A DNA stretch of 64,000 nt from an uncultured Methylibium sp. (GCF_902826655.1 NZ_CADEFR010000006.1:1-64000), one strand, 5' to 3'; positions 38,075 through 48,982 are shown, counted from the first letter of the stretch. Program-made: numbers and translations. The notes: generated from the sequence alone by a model not told the origin.

Positions 38075-38479
38075 TCAGCGCCGCGGCGCGCCGAGGCTGC
38101 CGGGGTAGAAGACGCGGAAATCGTGAAGCTCGTAGACGAAGGTGCCGGCCTGCACGGCCGGGTCGGCGTCGATCCAGCCGCGGGCCTGCTCCAGCGACTC
38201 GGCGGCCAGCACGATGAAACCCTTGTCGGCGTAGCGTGCGCCGACCTGCAGCCGGCCTTCGTCGCGCAGCTTCTTCAGGTTGGCCGAGTGCTCGCGAAAG
38301 CGCGGCTGCTCCTGCGGCGGCCTGGCCGGGTCCCAGGCCGGGCCGGTGCGGAACTCGACCACGAACAGCGGCAGCGCCGGGACGATCGCCGCCGGGCTCG
38401 CGTCGTTGGCCCGTGCGACCGGCAGCGTCCCCGCACCGACCAGCAAGCCGATCGCGAGTGCCAGAGTGCTCGGACGCAT
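38075..38479 (-). CDS. YciI-like protein with a signal peptide
   Basis: The 134-residue protein has a signal peptide (about 1-25, ending ARAND) before a YciI-type domain (FVVEFRTGPAWDP, HSANLKKLRDEGRLQVGARY, FIVLAAESLEQARGWIDADP, GTFVYELHDFRVFYP). YciI proteins are usually cytoplasmic dimers of about 95 residues, with an ACT-like fold and a conserved His and Asp. Here the export signal and the extra residues are unusual. It overlaps nothing but lies just upstream of the DUF1624 gene and 10 bases before purL's stop. Confidence 0.75.
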   Translation of the reverse strand: MRPSTLALAIGLLVGAGTLPVARANDASPAAIVPALPLFVVEFRTGPAWDPARPPQEQPRFREHSANLKKLRDEGRLQVGARYADKGFIVLAAESLEQARGWIDADPAVQAGTFVYELHDFRVFYPGSLGAPRR

Positions 38480-38489
38480 CGGCCGTTCC

Positions 38490-41400
38490 TCAGCCCAGCC
38501 AGCGGCGAGCGTTGCCGAACATGCGCATCCACGGGCTGTGCGCGCGCAGCTCGCCGCGGGTCCAGCTCATCTGCGCGTTACGGAATACCCGCTCCGGATG
38601 CGGCATCAGCGCGGTGAAGCGACCGTCGGCCGTGGTCACCGCCGTCAGGCCGTCGGGGCTGCCGTTGGGGTTGGCCGGGTAGGCCTCGGTGGGCCGGCCG
38701 GCGTGGTCGACAAAACGCATCGCGCGGTGCACCGACTTTGCATCGCCGCGCTGAGAGAAGTCGGCGTAACCCTCGCCGTGGGCAACGGCGATCGGCAGGC
38801 GGCTGCCCGCCATGCCGGCGAAGAAGATCGAGGGCGACTCCAGCACCTCGACCTGGCTGAGGCGCGCCTCGAACTGTTCGCTGCGGTTGCGCGTGAACTT
38901 GGGCCAGGCCCGCGCGCCCGGGATGATGGGTGACAGTGCGGCCACCATCTGGCAGCCGTTGCACACGCCGAGCGCAAAGCTCTGCGGGTGCGCGAAGAAG
39001 GCCGCGAACTGCTCCGCCAGCCTGGCGTTGAACAGCACCGAGCGCGCCCACCCCTCCCCGGCGCCGAGCGTGTCGCCGTAGCTGAAGCCGCCGCAGGCGA
39101 CGAAGCCGCGGAACATGTCGAGCCGTGCGCGGCCCGACTGCAGGTCGCTCATGTGGACGTCGTAGGGCTCGAAGCCGGCCTGGTCCATCGCATAGGCCAT
39201 CTCGAGGTGCGAGTTGACGCCCTGCTCGCGCAGGATCGCCACCTTGGGTCGCGCGAGGTTCAGGAAGGGCGCGGCGACGTTCTCGCCAGCATCGAAAGTC
39301 AGGTGCAGGTGCAGGCCGGTGTCGTCGACCGCGCCGGCCGCCGCGTGCTCGGCATCGGCGCAGGCCGGGTGGTCGCGCAGCTGCGCGATGCGCCAGCTGA
39401 CCTCGTCCCACGCCTGGTGCAGGTCGCGCAGCGGCGCGCTGAAGACGGCCTTCGTGTCGCGCCAGACCTCGACCACGCCGCGGTCGTTGGGCTTGCCGAT
39501 CACGTGGCTGTGCTTGCTGAGGCCGACCTCGCGCAGGACCTGCATCACCGGGTCGCGGTCGCCGCTGCGAACCTGGATCACGGCGCCCAGTTCCTCGGCG
39601 AACAGCGCCTGCAGGGTCAGCGCGTTGCGGCGCTCGGCCGTCTGGCCGGTCCAGTTCTTGGCGTCGCCCCAGTCCATGCGGCTGTCGTCGATGCCGTTGC
39701 CCTCGGTCACCAGCAGGTCGACGTTGAGCGACACGCCGCGGTGCCCGGCGAAGGCCATCTCGCAGACCGTGGCCCACAGGCCACCGTCGCTGCGGTCGTG
39801 GTAGGCCAGCAGCTTGCCGCCGGCCCGCAGGCGGTTGATCGCCGCGACCAGGGCCTTCAGCAGCGCCGGGTCGTCGAGATCGGGCGTCGCGTCGCCGACC
39901 TGGCCGAGCGCCTGCGCGAGGATCGAGCCGCCGAGGCGATTGCGCCCCTGACCCAGGTCGATCAGGATCAGCGTCGTGTCGCCCGCCTCGTCGCCGGCGC
40001 GCAGCTGCGGCGTCAGCGTGTCGCCGACGTCCGCCAGCGTCGCGAAGGCGCTGACGATCAGCGACACCGGCGCGGTGACCTGCTTCGACTCGCCGCCGTC
40101 GGACCAGCGCGTGCGCATCGACAGGCTGTCCTTGCCGACGGGCACGCTGATGCCGAGCGCCGGGCACAGCTCGAGGCCGACCGCGCGCACGGTGTCGTAC
40201 AGCGCGGCGTCGTCGCCGGGCGCCTGGGGGTCGTCACTGCAGGCCGCCATCCAGTTGCAGCTGAGCTTGACGCGCGCCAGCTCGATCGGCGCGGCCAGCA
40301 GGTTGGTGATGCTCTCGGCCACCGCCATGCGGCCGGCGGCCGGCGCATCGATCACGGCCAGCGGCGTGCGCTCGCCCATGGCCATGGCCTCGCCGCGCAG
40401 GCCGGCGTAGTCGGCCAGCGTCACCGCGCAATCGGCCACCGGCACCTGCCAGGGGCCGACCATCTGGTCGCGGTGCGACAGGCCGCCGACGCTGCGGTCG
40501 CCGATCGTGATCAGGAAGCGCTTGCTGGCCACGGTCGGGTGGCGCAGCACGTCGAAGGCCGCCTGCTCCAGGGTCACGCCGGTCAACGCGACCGGCGCGA
40601 AGGCCCGCGCGACGCGCTTCACGTCGCGGTGCATCTTGGGCGGCTTGCCCAGCAGCACCTCCATCGGCATGTCGATGGGTCGGGCAGCACCCGGACCCGC
40701 ATCGAGCACCAGCTGCTTCTCCCCGGTCGTCACGCCGACGACGGCGTACGGGCAGCGCTCGCGCACCGCCATCGCCTCGAACAGCGGCAGGCTCTCCGGC
40801 GCGATCGCCAGGACGTAGCGCTCCTGGCTCTCGTTGCACCAGACTTCCTTGGGCGCCAGGCCGCTCTCCTCGACCGGGACCTTCGACAGGTCGAAGTGCG
40901 CGCCGCGGCCTGCATCGTGGACCAGCTCGGGGAAGGCATTGCTCAAGCCGCCGGCACCGACGTCGTGGATCGCCAGCACCGGGTTCAGCGCACCGAGCGC
41001 CCAGCAGTGGTTGATGACCTCCTGGGCGCGGCGCTCGATCTCGGGGTTGCCGCGCTGCACTGAATCGAAGTCCAGAAGCGCGGTGTTGCTGCCGGCCGCC
41101 ATCGAGCTGGCCGCCCCGCCGCCCATGCCGATGCGCATGCCCGGACCGCCGAGCTGGATCAGCAGCGTGCCGGCCGGGAAGGCCAGCTTGTGCGTCTGTC
41201 CGTCGCTGATCGTGCCGACACCGCCGGCGATCATGATGGGCTTGTGGTAGCCGCGACGCTGGCCGTCCACGGCCTGTTCGTAGACGCGGAAGTAGCCGCC
41301 GAGATTCGGTCGTCCGAACTCGTTGTTGAAGGCGGCGCCGCCGAGCGGGCCTTCGATCATGATCTGCAGCGCGCTCGCGATGTGCTCGGGCCTGCCGTAG

Positions 41401-42506
41401 CGTCGTCCGCCCGGCTCGCGCTCCCAGGGCTCGTCGGTCCCCGGCAGCAGCAGGTTCGACACCGAAAAGCCCGCGAGCCCTGCCTTCGGCCGCGCCCCGC
41501 GCCCGGTCGCACCCTCGTCGCGGATCTCGCCGCCGGCGCCGGTGCTGGCCCCCGGGAAGGGCGAGATCGCGGTCGGATGGTTGTGCGTCTCCACCTTCAT
41601 CAACACGTGCGCGATCTCGGCGCGGCCGCCGTAGACCGGTGCGTTGGTGTAGCCCTGCGGTCCCCAGCGCTCGATCGGTCCGCCTTCCATCACCGCGGCG
41701 TTGTCGCTGTAGGCCACGATGGTGTGCTGCGGAGCCGTGGCGTGCGTGTGACGGATCATCTGGAACATCGAGTGTTCCTGCGGCTGGCCGTCGATCGTGA
41801 AGCGGGCGTTGAAGATCTTGTGGCGGCAGTGCTCGCTGTTGGCCTGCGCGAACATCATCAGCTCGACGTCGGTCGGGTTGCGCTTCAGGCCGTTGAAGGC
41901 CGCGACCAGGTAGTCGATCTCGTCCTCGCTGAGCGCGAGGCCGAAGTCGCGGTTGGCGGAGGCCAATGCCGCCTTGCCGTGGCCGATGACGTCGACCGTC
42001 TCCATCGGCCGGCCCGGCTGGGGGTCGAACAGGCGCACCGCGGCTTCGCGCTCGAAGGCCACGCTCTCGGTCATGCGGTCGTGCAGCAGCGCGGCGACGG
42101 CGGCCCGATCCCCGGCGGCCAGCGATCGGGCGCCGCCGAGCAGTCCGCCCTTGATCGTCAGCAGGTACTCGGTGACGCGTTCGACGCGGCGGATGCCCAG
42201 GCCGCAGTTGTGCGCGATGTCGGTGGCCTTGCTGGCCCAGGGAGACAGCGTGCCCAGCCGCGGCATGACCAGCACGCGCTCGCCGTCGGCGGGGCCGGTG
42301 TAGTCGTCGCCATAGCGCAGCAGCGCCTGCAAGGCATCGCGCGCCTGCGCCGGGAGCGCCTCGTCCGCAGCGACCCAGTGCAGATGCCGCGCATGCACCG
42401 CGATGACGGCAGGCGCCACCGCCTGGAGCCGGGGCAGCAGCGCCTGGGCGCGAAAACCGGACAGCGCGTTGCCGCCGTCGAAGCAGAGAAGGGTCGGAGG
42501 GCTCAT
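38490..42506 (-). CDS. purL: Phosphoribosylformylglycinamidine synthase
   Basis: The 1338-residue large-type PurL makes FGAM from FGAR, glutamine and ATP. Central FGAM synthetase motifs are [34 protein letters not shown] and GGVGTISDG; the C-terminal glutaminase has [11 protein letters not shown] with the catalytic Cys, and [15 protein letters not shown] for the His/Glu. Length exceeds E. coli PurL (1295) slightly. ATG at 42506 begins the standard [17 protein letters not shown]-terminus; upstream frame is not conserved-looking. It is divergent from map, with closely placed promoters between them. Confidence 0.97.
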   Translation of the reverse strand: MSPPTLLCFDGGNALSGFRAQALLPRLQAVAPAVIAVHARHLHWVAADEALPAQARDALQALLRYGDDYTGPADGERVLVMPRLGTLSPWASKATDIAHNCGLGIRRVERVTEYLLTIKGGLLGGARSLAAGDRAAVAALLHDRMTESVAFEREAAVRLFDPQPGRPMETVDVIGHGKAALASANRDFGLALSEDEIDYLVAAFNGLKRNPTDVELMMFAQANSEHCRHKIFNARFTIDGQPQEHSMFQMIRHTHATAPQHTIVAYSDNAAVMEGGPIERWGPQGYTNAPVYGGRAEIAHVLMKVETHNHPTAISPFPGASTGAGGEIRDEGATGRGARPKAGLAGFSVSNLLLPGTDEPWEREPGGRRYGRPEHIASALQIMIEGPLGGAAFNNEFGRPNLGGYFRVYEQAVDGQRRGYHKPIMIAGGVGTISDGQTHKLAFPAGTLLIQLGGPGMRIGMGGGAASSMAAGSNTALLDFDSVQRGNPEIERRAQEVINHCWALGALNPVLAIHDVGAGGLSNAFPELVHDAGRGAHFDLSKVPVEESGLAPKEVWCNESQERYVLAIAPESLPLFEAMAVRERCPYAVVGVTTGEKQLVLDAGPGAARPIDMPMEVLLGKPPKMHRDVKRVARAFAPVALTGVTLEQAAFDVLRHPTVASKRFLITIGDRSVGGLSHRDQMVGPWQVPVADCAVTLADYAGLRGEAMAMGERTPLAVIDAPAAGRMAVAESITNLLAAPIELARVKLSCNWMAACSDDPQAPGDDAALYDTVRAVGLELCPALGISVPVGKDSLSMRTRWSDGGESKQVTAPVSLIVSAFATLADVGDTLTPQLRAGDEAGDTTLILIDLGQGRNRLGGSILAQALGQVGDATPDLDDPALLKALVAAINRLRAGGKLLAYHDRSDGGLWATVCEMAFAGHRGVSLNVDLLVTEGNGIDDSRMDWGDAKNWTGQTAERRNALTLQALFAEELGAVIQVRSGDRDPVMQVLREVGLSKHSHVIGKPNDRGVVEVWRDTKAVFSAPLRDLHQAWDEVSWRIAQLRDHPACADAEHAAAGAVDDTGLHLHLTFDAGENVAAPFLNLARPKVAILREQGVNSHLEMAYAMDQAGFEPYDVHMSDLQSGRARLDMFRGFVACGGFSYGDTLGAGEGWARSVLFNARLAEQFAAFFAHPQSFALGVCNGCQMVAALSPIIPGARAWPKFTRNRSEQFEARLSQVEVLESPSIFFAGMAGSRLPIAVAHGEGYADFSQRGDAKSVHRAMRFVDHAGRPTEAYPANPNGSPDGLTAVTTADGRFTALMPHPERVFRNAQMSWTRGELRAHSPWMRMFGNARRWLG

Positions 42507-42597
42507 GGGGCTCGCGGCTGTCGCAGCGTGATCTGCGGGCGTGGCGTGAGGTTTCGGCGGGCGGTGCGAGCTGGGGTCTCCATCTCGCGAGCCCTGG

Positions 42598-42621
42598 ATT
42601 TTAAGGGGCCGGTGAGATAAT
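42598..42621. promoter_or_regulatory. Back-to-back -10 elements of purL and map
   Basis: On the minus strand TAAAAT (42598-42603) fits a purL -10, five of six matches. On the plus strand GATAAT (42616-42621) fits a map -10, five of six, ending six bases before the map ATG at 42628. The map mRNA would therefore be nearly leaderless. Neither has a clear -35 at 17 bases. Confidence 0.5.
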
Positions 42622-42627
42622 CCCGGC

Positions 42628-43431
42628 ATGTCGATCACGATCAAGAGTGCCGCCGACGCCGAAGGGATGCGCGTCGCCGGCCGGCTGGCTTCCGAGGTGC
42701 TGGACATGCTGACCGCGCATGTCAAGCCGGGCATCACCACCGACGACCTGGACCGCCTGGCGCACCGGCACATCGTCGAGGTCCAGGGCGCCGTGCCCGC
42801 GCCGCTGAACTACGCGCCGCCGGGGTACACGCCCTACCCCAAGTCGATCTGCACGTCCATCAACCACCAGGTCTGTCACGGCATCCCGAACGACCGGCCG
42901 CTGAAGAACGGCGACATCGTCAACATCGACGTCACCGTCATCAAGGACGGCTGGCACGGTGACACCAGCCGCATGTACGTCGTGGGCGAGGGCTCGATCG
43001 CCGCCAAGCGCCTGTGCCAGCTGACCTACGAGGCCATGTGGCGCGGCATCGCCAAGGTCAGGCCCGGCGTGCGCCTGGGCGACATCGGCCACGCGATCCA
43101 GACCTTCACCGAGCGCCAGGGCTACTCGGTCGTGCGCGAGTTCTGCGGCCACGGCATCGGTCGCAAGTTCCACGAGGAGCCGCAGGTCCTGCACTACGGC
43201 CGCCCCGGCACGCTCGAGGAGCTGGTGCCCGGCATGGTCTTCACCATCGAGCCGATGGTCAACGCCGGCCGGCGCGAGATCAAGGAACTGGGCGACGGCT
43301 GGACCATCGTCACCAAGGACCGATCGCTGTCGGCGCAATGGGAGCACACGGTGCTGGTCACCGAGTCGGGCTACGAGGTGCTGACGGTCTCTGCCGGCAG
43401 CCCGCCGCCGCCCGAGCTGCAAGCCGCCTGA
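42628..43431 (+). CDS. map: Methionine aminopeptidase, type I
   Basis: The 267-residue enzyme removes the initiator methionine. The five metal ligands are visible: Asp in [19 protein letters not shown] (two Asp), His in [12 protein letters not shown], Glu in [10 protein letters not shown] and Glu in QWEHTVLVT. Type I size, no insert. glnD starts 10 bases later, so the genes are probably co-transcribed. The start is at a -10-like element only six bases away. Confidence 0.97.
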   Translation: MSITIKSAADAEGMRVAGRLASEVLDMLTAHVKPGITTDDLDRLAHRHIVEVQGAVPAPLNYAPPGYTPYPKSICTSINHQVCHGIPNDRPLKNGDIVNIDVTVIKDGWHGDTSRMYVVGEGSIAAKRLCQLTYEAMWRGIAKVRPGVRLGDIGHAIQTFTERQGYSVVREFCGHGIGRKFHEEPQVLHYGRPGTLEELVPGMVFTIEPMVNAGRREIKELGDGWTIVTKDRSLSAQWEHTVLVTESGYEVLTVSAGSPPPPELQAA

Positions 43432-43441
43432 GGCTGCGGGC

Positions 43442-46075
43442 ATGGCCGCGGCGCCGATGGGCCAGGAAGCGGCAGCGCCGCCGTCCGTGCCGACGCTGCG
43501 CGCGCGGCTGCGCGACGGACGTGCGGCGCTGATCGATCACTTCCGGCAATGCCGCGCCACGGCGCCGGCCGCCACGCGCCTGATCCGCGGTCTGGCCCGC
43601 CACGTCGACGAAACCCTGCAGCCGCTGTGGCAGCACGCGCTGATGCCCAAAGGCGCGGCGCTGGTGGCGGTGGGCGGCTACGGCCGCGGCGAGCTCTTTC
43701 CCTACTCCGACGTCGACGTGCTGGTGCTGCTGCCGGACCTGCATGGCGACGGCCAGGCCCACGACAACGAGGCCCTGAAGGCCACCGTCGGCGGCTTCAT
43801 CACCGCCTGCTGGGACATCGGCCTGGAGATCGGCTCGAGCGTGCGCACGGTGGCCGAGTGCGTCGCCGAGTCCGAGCGTGACGTCACCGTGCAGACGGCG
43901 TTGCTGGAGGCGCGCTTCCTGTGCGGGTCGCGGCGCCTCTTCGACGAGTTCCGGCGCGCGCACATCGACGCGCTCGATCCGGCCGCCTTCCTGCGCGCCA
44001 AGGTGCTCGAGATGCGGCAGCGCCACATCAAGTACGAGGACACGCCCTACTCGCTCGAACCCAACTGCAAGGAAAGCCCCGGCGGCCTGCGCGACCTGCA
44101 GCTGGTGATCTGGGTGGCCCGCGCCGCCGGCCTGGGCAAGACCTGGACCGCGCTGGCGGCGAAGGGCCTGGTGACGCCTTTCGAGGTGAAGCAGCTGCAG
44201 CGCAACGAGGGGCTGCTGAAGCTGATCCGCGCGCGCCTGCACATGGTGGCGGGCCGCCGGGAGGACCGGCTGGTCTTCGACCTGCAGACCGCCGTGGCCG
44301 AGAGCTTCGGCTACCAGGGCACGCGCGAGCGCCGTGCCTCGGAAGCGCTGATGCGGCGCTACTACTGGGCCGCCAAGGCGGTGGCGCAGCTCAACCAGAT
44401 CCTGATGCTGGGCATCGAGGAGCGCATCAACGACACCGGCGCCGCGCCGATGCGGCCGATCAGCGACAAGTTCCTCGACCGCGGCGGCATGCTCGAGGTC
44501 GCGAGCGACGAGCTCTACCTGCGCGACCCGCACGCCATCCTCGAGACCTTCCTGACCTACCAGCAGGTCGTCGGCATCAAGGGCCTGTCGGCACGCACGC
44601 TGCGGGCGCTCTACAACTCGCGCGAGGTCATGAACGGCGCCTTCCGGCGCGACCCGGTGAACCGCGCGCTGTTCATGCAGATCCTGCAGGTGCCGGGCGG
44701 CGGCCAGACGCATGCCTTCCGCCTGATGAACCAGACCTCGGTGCTGGGGCGCTACCTGTGGGTCTTCCGCCGCATCGTCGGGCAGATGCAGCACGACCTG
44801 TTCCACGTCTACACCGTGGACCAGCACATCCTGATGGTGATGCGCAACGTGCGGCGCTTCTTCATCCCGGAGCATGCCCACGAGTACCCGTTCTGCTCGC
44901 AGCTCGCGGCCGACTTCGAGCGGCCCTGGGTGCTGTACGTCGCGGCGCTCTTCCACGACGTCGCCAAGGGCCGCGGCGGCGATCACTCGCAGCTGGGCGG
45001 TGCCGAAGTGCGGCGCTTCTGCCGCGACCACGGCATCGACCGCGAGGACGCGCGGCTGATCGAGTTCCTGGTGCGCCAGCACCTGACGATGAGCCACATC
45101 GCGCAGAAGGAAGACCTCAGCGACGCCGACGTCATCGACGCCTTCGCCGCCAAGGTGCGCGATCCGCGAACACTGACCGCCCTGTACCTGCTGACGGTGG
45201 CCGACATCCGCGGCACCAGCCCGAAGGTCTGGAACGCCTGGAAGGGCAAGCTGCTCGAGGACCTGTACCGCAGCACGCTGCGCGCACTGGGCGGCGCGCG
45301 GCCCAACGCCGACACCGAGATCGAGGCGCGCAAGCAGGAGACGCTGCACGTCCTCAACCTGTACTCGCTGCTGCCCGGCGTGCAGCAGCCGCTGTGGGAC
45401 ACGCTGGAGATCAGCTACTTCGCGCGCCACGACGCCGCCGACATCGCCTGGCACGCACGCTCGCTGTACCGCCACGTCGACACGCCGATCCCGGTGGTGC
45501 GCGCCCGGCTGTCGAGCGTCGGCGAGGGCCTGCAGGTGCTGGTCTACGCGCCGGACCGCCCGGATCTGTTCGCGCGCATCTGCGGCTACTTCGACGGCGC
45601 CGGCTTCAACATCCTCGACGCCAAGATCCACACCACCAAGCGCGGCTACGCGCTCGACACCTTCCAGGTCGTGTCGCCGTACGTCGAGCAGCACCTCGAC
45701 GTGAACTATCGCGACATGATCGCGCTGGTCGAGAACCAGCTCTCGCTGGCGCTGGCGGCCACCGGTCCGCTGCCCGAGCCCGGCCGAGGCCGGCTGTCAC
45801 GGCGCGTCAAGTCCTTCCCGATCACGCCGCGCGTCCTGCTGCGTCCGGACGACCGGGCGCAGCGCTGGCTGCTCAGCGTGTCGGCCAGCGATCGCTCGGG
45901 CCTGCTCTACGCGATCGCCCGCGTGCTGGCCCACCACCAGATCAACCTGCAGCTCGCCAAGGTGTCGACGCTGGGCGAGCGCGTCGAGGACACCTTCCTG
46001 ATCGACGGGGCTTCGCTGCAGCAGAACAAGCGGCAGCTGGAGATCGAGACCGAGTTGCTGGACGCGATCGCCTAG
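43442..46075 (+). CDS. glnD: [Protein-PII] uridylyltransferase / uridylyl-removing enzyme
   Basis: The 877-residue sensor of nitrogen status modifies PII (GlnB/GlnK). The nucleotidyltransferase motif [20 protein letters not shown] lies near residues 78-97. The HD domain ([19 protein letters not shown]) is around 500-520 and removes UMP; two ACT domains at the end ([40 protein letters not shown]) bind glutamine. All four parts are present and intact. Position after map is common in proteobacteria. Confidence 0.97.
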   Translation: MAAAPMGQEAAAPPSVPTLRARLRDGRAALIDHFRQCRATAPAATRLIRGLARHVDETLQPLWQHALMPKGAALVAVGGYGRGELFPYSDVDVLVLLPDLHGDGQAHDNEALKATVGGFITACWDIGLEIGSSVRTVAECVAESERDVTVQTALLEARFLCGSRRLFDEFRRAHIDALDPAAFLRAKVLEMRQRHIKYEDTPYSLEPNCKESPGGLRDLQLVIWVARAAGLGKTWTALAAKGLVTPFEVKQLQRNEGLLKLIRARLHMVAGRREDRLVFDLQTAVAESFGYQGTRERRASEALMRRYYWAAKAVAQLNQILMLGIEERINDTGAAPMRPISDKFLDRGGMLEVASDELYLRDPHAILETFLTYQQVVGIKGLSARTLRALYNSREVMNGAFRRDPVNRALFMQILQVPGGGQTHAFRLMNQTSVLGRYLWVFRRIVGQMQHDLFHVYTVDQHILMVMRNVRRFFIPEHAHEYPFCSQLAADFERPWVLYVAALFHDVAKGRGGDHSQLGGAEVRRFCRDHGIDREDARLIEFLVRQHLTMSHIAQKEDLSDADVIDAFAAKVRDPRTLTALYLLTVADIRGTSPKVWNAWKGKLLEDLYRSTLRALGGARPNADTEIEARKQETLHVLNLYSLLPGVQQPLWDTLEISYFARHDAADIAWHARSLYRHVDTPIPVVRARLSSVGEGLQVLVYAPDRPDLFARICGYFDGAGFNILDAKIHTTKRGYALDTFQVVSPYVEQHLDVNYRDMIALVENQLSLALAATGPLPEPGRGRLSRRVKSFPITPRVLLRPDDRAQRWLLSVSASDRSGLLYAIARVLAHHQINLQLAKVSTLGERVEDTFLIDGASLQQNKRQLEIETELLDAIA

Positions 46076-46081
46076 CGCGCA

Positions 46082-46100
46082 ACGGGCCGCTGCGGCCCGT
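46082..46100. terminator. Hairpin between convergent glnD and tonB
   Basis: ACGGGCC and GGCCCGT pair across a 5-base loop six bases after the glnD stop and six bases beyond the tonB stop. No T tract follows on either strand, but the location between convergent genes suits a shared terminator. Confidence 0.45.
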
Positions 46101-46106
46101 CCGCTG

Positions 46107-46757
46107 CTACTCGACCTTGAACTCGAACTCCTGGGTGGCCAGCACCTCGCCGTCGCTCGCCACGCATTTGTACTGGCTCATCGCTGCACGTACGGCCGCA
46201 TGGAAGACCCGGGGCCCGGACAGGATCGTCACTTCCTTGACGACGCCGCCGCTGATGCGCGCCTGGGCCCGGACGACGCCCGAGACGTTTTCCTGGAGCG
46301 CCTTGCGCGGCATCTCGGGCTTGGTCTGCGTCGGGCAGGCGATCGCGATGTCGCTCTTGGCGGCCGGCGGGGCCGGCGCGGGGGCCGGCGGCGGCGGGGC
46401 CTCGATCTTGTATTCGACCTTGGGCGGCTCCGGTGCCACGGTGATCGGCGGTGCGACGCTGGGCGCGACCTGGATCTCGGGCGGCGGCACGTAGGGCGGC
46501 GGTGGTGCCTCGACCTTGGGGGCCGGCGGCTGCTTGACGATCTCCTTGGGCGGCGGGGGCGGCGGCGGGGGCGGCGGCGGGGGCGGCGGCGGCAGCTCGA
46601 CGATGATCTTGGTCTCGAGCGGCTTCTTGACGATCTCGACGACGTTGCGCGCCAGCCCCGACACCAGGGCGTAGAAGATGAAGATGTGCAGCAGCACCAC
46701 CGCCGCGAAGCCGACGAGGCGTCGCGACGAGGGTTGCTGGTCGTAGCTCAGATCCAT
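46107..46757 (-). CDS. tonB: Energy transducer TonB
   Basis: The 216-residue protein has one N-terminal membrane anchor (GFAAVVLLHIFIFYALVSGL, about 16-35), a long proline-rich periplasmic spacer and a TonB C-terminal domain (about 150-216: ENVSGVVRAQARISGGVVKE). The spacer includes 15 successive prolines (about residues 55-69), coded by a repeated 12-base unit at 46548-46592. It couples proton motive force, via ExbB/ExbD, to outer-membrane receptors. It is the last gene of exbB-exbD-exbD-tonB, leftward. Confidence 0.92.
   Translation of the reverse strand: MDLSYDQQPSSRRLVGFAAVVLLHIFIFYALVSGLARNVVEIVKKPLETKIIVELPPPPPPPPPPPPPPPKEIVKQPPAPKVEAPPPPYVPPPEIQVAPSVAPPITVAPEPPKVEYKIEAPPPPAPAPAPPAAKSDIAIACPTQTKPEMPRKALQENVSGVVRAQARISGGVVKEVTILSGPRVFHAAVRAAMSQYKCVASDGEVLATQEFEFKVE
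46548..46592. repeat. Tandem proline-codon repeat inside tonB
   Basis: The 45 bases are made of GGG and CGG units, with the 12-base block GGGCGGCGGCGG repeated three times after GGGCGGCGG. On the coding strand it reads as 15 proline codons. Such tracts can change length by slippage, which would alter the TonB spacer in steps of whole codons. Confidence 0.8.
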
Positions 46758-46814
46758 GCCGTTAGGCTCCTTGCGCGCCCGCCCGGCCTCGTGGGCCCGG
46801 CGGGCGTTGGCGCA

Positions 46815-47252
46815 TTACTCGATGAACTGCTCGGCACCGACGATGCCGAACTTGGTGAGGCCGAAGCGCTGCACCGACGCCATCACCATCGCGACCGTCT
46901 CGTACTTGGCCAGCTTGTTGGGGCGCAGGTGCAACTCGGGCTGCAGCGGCAGGTCCAGCTTGGCCATCTCGCTCAGCTTGAAGTTGACGTCCTGCATGCC
47001 CTGCACCGGCTCGCCGTTGAAGAAGATCTGGTTGTTCTGGTCGATGTCGATCTTGACGATCTGCGGCTGCACCAGCTGCGGCGGCGGATTGCCCGTCGGC
47101 AGGTCGAGGTTGACGGCATGCAGCTGGATCGGGATGGTGATGATCAGCATGATCAGCAGCACCAGCATCACGTCGATCAGCGGCGTGGTGTTGATGTCCA
47201 TCATCACCTCGGGCTCGCCGCTGCCGCTGGCGTTTCCTACGTTCATTCCCAT
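46815..47252 (-). CDS. Biopolymer transport protein ExbD (second copy)
   Basis: The 145-residue protein has a short cytoplasmic N-terminus, one membrane span (LIDVMLVLLIMLIITIPIQL, with the conserved Asp in TTPLIDVMLVLLI) and a periplasmic domain. It resembles the partner ExbD immediately upstream but is distinct in the periplasmic part (NQIFFNGEPVQGMQDVNFKL). ExbB/ExbD use proton flow to drive TonB. It lies 57 bases before tonB and 18 bases after exbD1. Confidence 0.93.
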   Translation of the reverse strand: MGMNVGNASGSGEPEVMMDINTTPLIDVMLVLLIMLIITIPIQLHAVNLDLPTGNPPPQLVQPQIVKIDIDQNNQIFFNGEPVQGMQDVNFKLSEMAKLDLPLQPELHLRPNKLAKYETVAMVMASVQRFGLTKFGIVGAEQFIE

Positions 47253-47270
47253 GGCGGTTGTTCCACTTGA

Positions 47271-47702
47271 TCAGCCGCCGCGTGCGGGCGGCTCGGTGAT
47301 GAAGGAGACCTTCGCGATGCCGGCGCGCTGGCAGGCATAGACGATCTTGCCGACCGAGTCGTAGCGCGCGGCAAGGTCGCCGCGGATCTGCACCTCGGGC
47401 TGCGGCTTCATCACCGCGACCTTCTTGAGCCGGTCCACCAGCGCCTGCGTGCCCGACACCTTGGCGTCGTACCAGAAGATCCCGCCCGCCTGGTCGACCG
47501 AGATGATGACGTTCTCGGGCTTGCTCTCGCGGACCTGGATGGCCTCCTTGGGCAGCTTCACCTGGATCGAGGTGGTGACCACGGGGATCGTGATCAGGAA
47601 GATGATCAGCAGCACCAGCATCACGTCCACGAGGGGCGTGGTGTTGATGGCGGACACCACCTCGTCTTCTTCCCCGAACGGGGAGCCGACGGCCATCGAC
47701 AT
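47271..47702 (-). CDS. exbD: Biopolymer transport protein ExbD (first copy)
   Basis: The 143-residue protein has the ExbD membrane span with the proton-carrying Asp in NTTPLVDVMLVLLIIFLITIP and a periplasmic domain with NVIISVDQAGGIFWYDAK and PQPEVQIRGDLAARYDSVGK. It follows exbB by two bases and precedes the second exbD. Each copy is complete and looks functional. Confidence 0.94.
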   Translation of the reverse strand: MSMAVGSPFGEEDEVVSAINTTPLVDVMLVLLIIFLITIPVVTTSIQVKLPKEAIQVRESKPENVIISVDQAGGIFWYDAKVSGTQALVDRLKKVAVMKPQPEVQIRGDLAARYDSVGKIVYACQRAGIAKVSFITEPPARGG

Positions 47703-47704
47703 GG

Positions 47705-48583
47705 TTAACCCCGCGCCTTGACGTTGGTCTGGGCGAGCAGCACCGCGTAGAGGTCGTTGCCGAAGGCGCGGACTTCGTCCATCGCGCCCTTGTTGCGGCG
47801 GACCAGCCAGTTGTAGCCCAGCACCGCCGGCACCGCGACGGCCAGGCCGATGGCGGTCATGATCAGCGCCTCACCGACCGGGCCGGCGACCTTGTCGATC
47901 GAGGCCTGACCGGCCACGCCGATCGCCGTCAGCGCGTGGTAGATGCCCCAGACCGTGCCGAACAGGCCGACGAACGGGGCCGTCGAGCCGACGGTCGCCA
48001 GGAAGGCCAAGCCGTCCTGGAGCCGGCTCTGCACGCGCTCCATGGCGCGCTGGATCGACATCGTGACCCAGCTGTTGAGGTCCACGTGCTCGAGCAGGCC
48101 GCCGTGCTTCTTGGTGGCCTCGATGCCTGCTTCGGCGATGAAGCGGAAGGGGCTCGCCTGCTCCAGCGTGTCGGCGCCTTGGCGCACGCTGCCGGCGTTC
48201 CAGAAGCTCTTGGCCGCCAGCTTGGCCTGGCGGCTGATCTTCGCCTGCTCCAGGATCTTGACGATCATGATGTACCAGCTGCCCATGGACATGATCACCA
48301 GGATCAGCAGCACGGCCTTGGCGACACCGTCGCTGGTCCGCCACAGGGCTTCGAGGCCGTAGGGGTTGTCGACCTTCTCTGCCGGGGCCGCCGGCACGGC
48401 GGCGGTGGTGGCCGCGGGCGCAGGCGCGACCACAGGGGCGGGAGCCGGGGCGGCAGCGGCCGGCGCCGAGGCGGTGTCAGTGGCCTGGGCGGCGGCCGGC
48501 AGCGGAGTCGCGAGCAGCGTCGTCGCCGCCAGCGCCGCAGCGGCGAATGAGGCGGCAAGGGAAGAACGGGCAATGCGGAACAT
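47705..48583 (-). CDS. exbB: MotA/TolQ/ExbB proton channel family protein
   Basis: The 292-residue protein has three membrane spans in the usual TolQ/ExbB layout (VAKAVLLILVIMSMGSWYIM, LATVGSTAPFVGLFGTVWGI, VGEALIMTAIGLAVAVPAVL). The N-terminus has a signal-like segment followed by an Ala/Pro-rich stretch (about 30-65, such as APAPVVAPAPAATT), absent from E. coli ExbB. Start ATG at 48583 is supported by GGAGA eight bases before. It is first of the operon exbB-exbD-exbD-tonB. The leader holds a GGGATCG...CGATCCC hairpin at 48629-48647. Confidence 0.92.
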   Translation of the reverse strand: MFRIARSSLAASFAAAALAATTLLATPLPAAAQATDTASAPAAAAPAPAPVVAPAPAATTAAVPAAPAEKVDNPYGLEALWRTSDGVAKAVLLILVIMSMGSWYIMIVKILEQAKISRQAKLAAKSFWNAGSVRQGADTLEQASPFRFIAEAGIEATKKHGGLLEHVDLNSWVTMSIQRAMERVQSRLQDGLAFLATVGSTAPFVGLFGTVWGIYHALTAIGVAGQASIDKVAGPVGEALIMTAIGLAVAVPAVLGYNWLVRRNKGAMDEVRAFGNDLYAVLLAQTNVKARG

Positions 48584-48982
48584 GGGATCTCCGTGAAAGC
48601 GGGTAGCTTGAAATGAAGGGATCGCTGTTCGATCCCTCGCATGTGACGGGCCAGCGCCAGTGGACCCATCGGAACGATCGCAAGCCACTACGGACACCCT
48701 CGTGAGGCAACCCGGGGCTCGGCAGGAACTGCAGCGTCACTCCATGGATACGGCTAGGGGTTGGCGGCGAGACCGTGAATTATGGCCGCTCGACCCAGGG
48801 GCCGGACACGGCGGGAATGGGGGTTACGCCTGAATACAAGGCGCCGTCAGCCCTGTACGGGCCAACGAAAAAGCCCGCCGGCTCGAGCCGGCGGGCGCAA
48901 TTGCATACCGACGGTTCCTGGGTCGCCGATCAGGCAAGCGCGAGGCTTGCCGATCGGCGTCCTTCAGACCCTCGTGGCTTCT
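48584..48982 (-). promoter_or_regulatory. Intergenic region upstream of exbB, with leader hairpin
   Basis: About 400 bases separate the receptor stop from the exbB start. It includes the receptor terminator (48868-48896) and a 7-bp stem with 5-base loop (GGGATCG...CGATCCC, 48629-48647) in the exbB leader. No Fur box, riboswitch core or clear promoter hexamers were recognised. Confidence 0.45.
48868..48896 (-). terminator. Rho-independent terminator of the TonB-dependent receptor gene
   Basis: A perfect 24-base palindrome at 48873-48896 (arms GCCCGCCGGCTC / GAGCCGGCGGGC) is followed on the minus strand by TTTTT (AAAAA at 48868-48872). It lies 87 bases past the receptor stop and isolates that transcript from exbB downstream. 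Confidence 0.9.
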
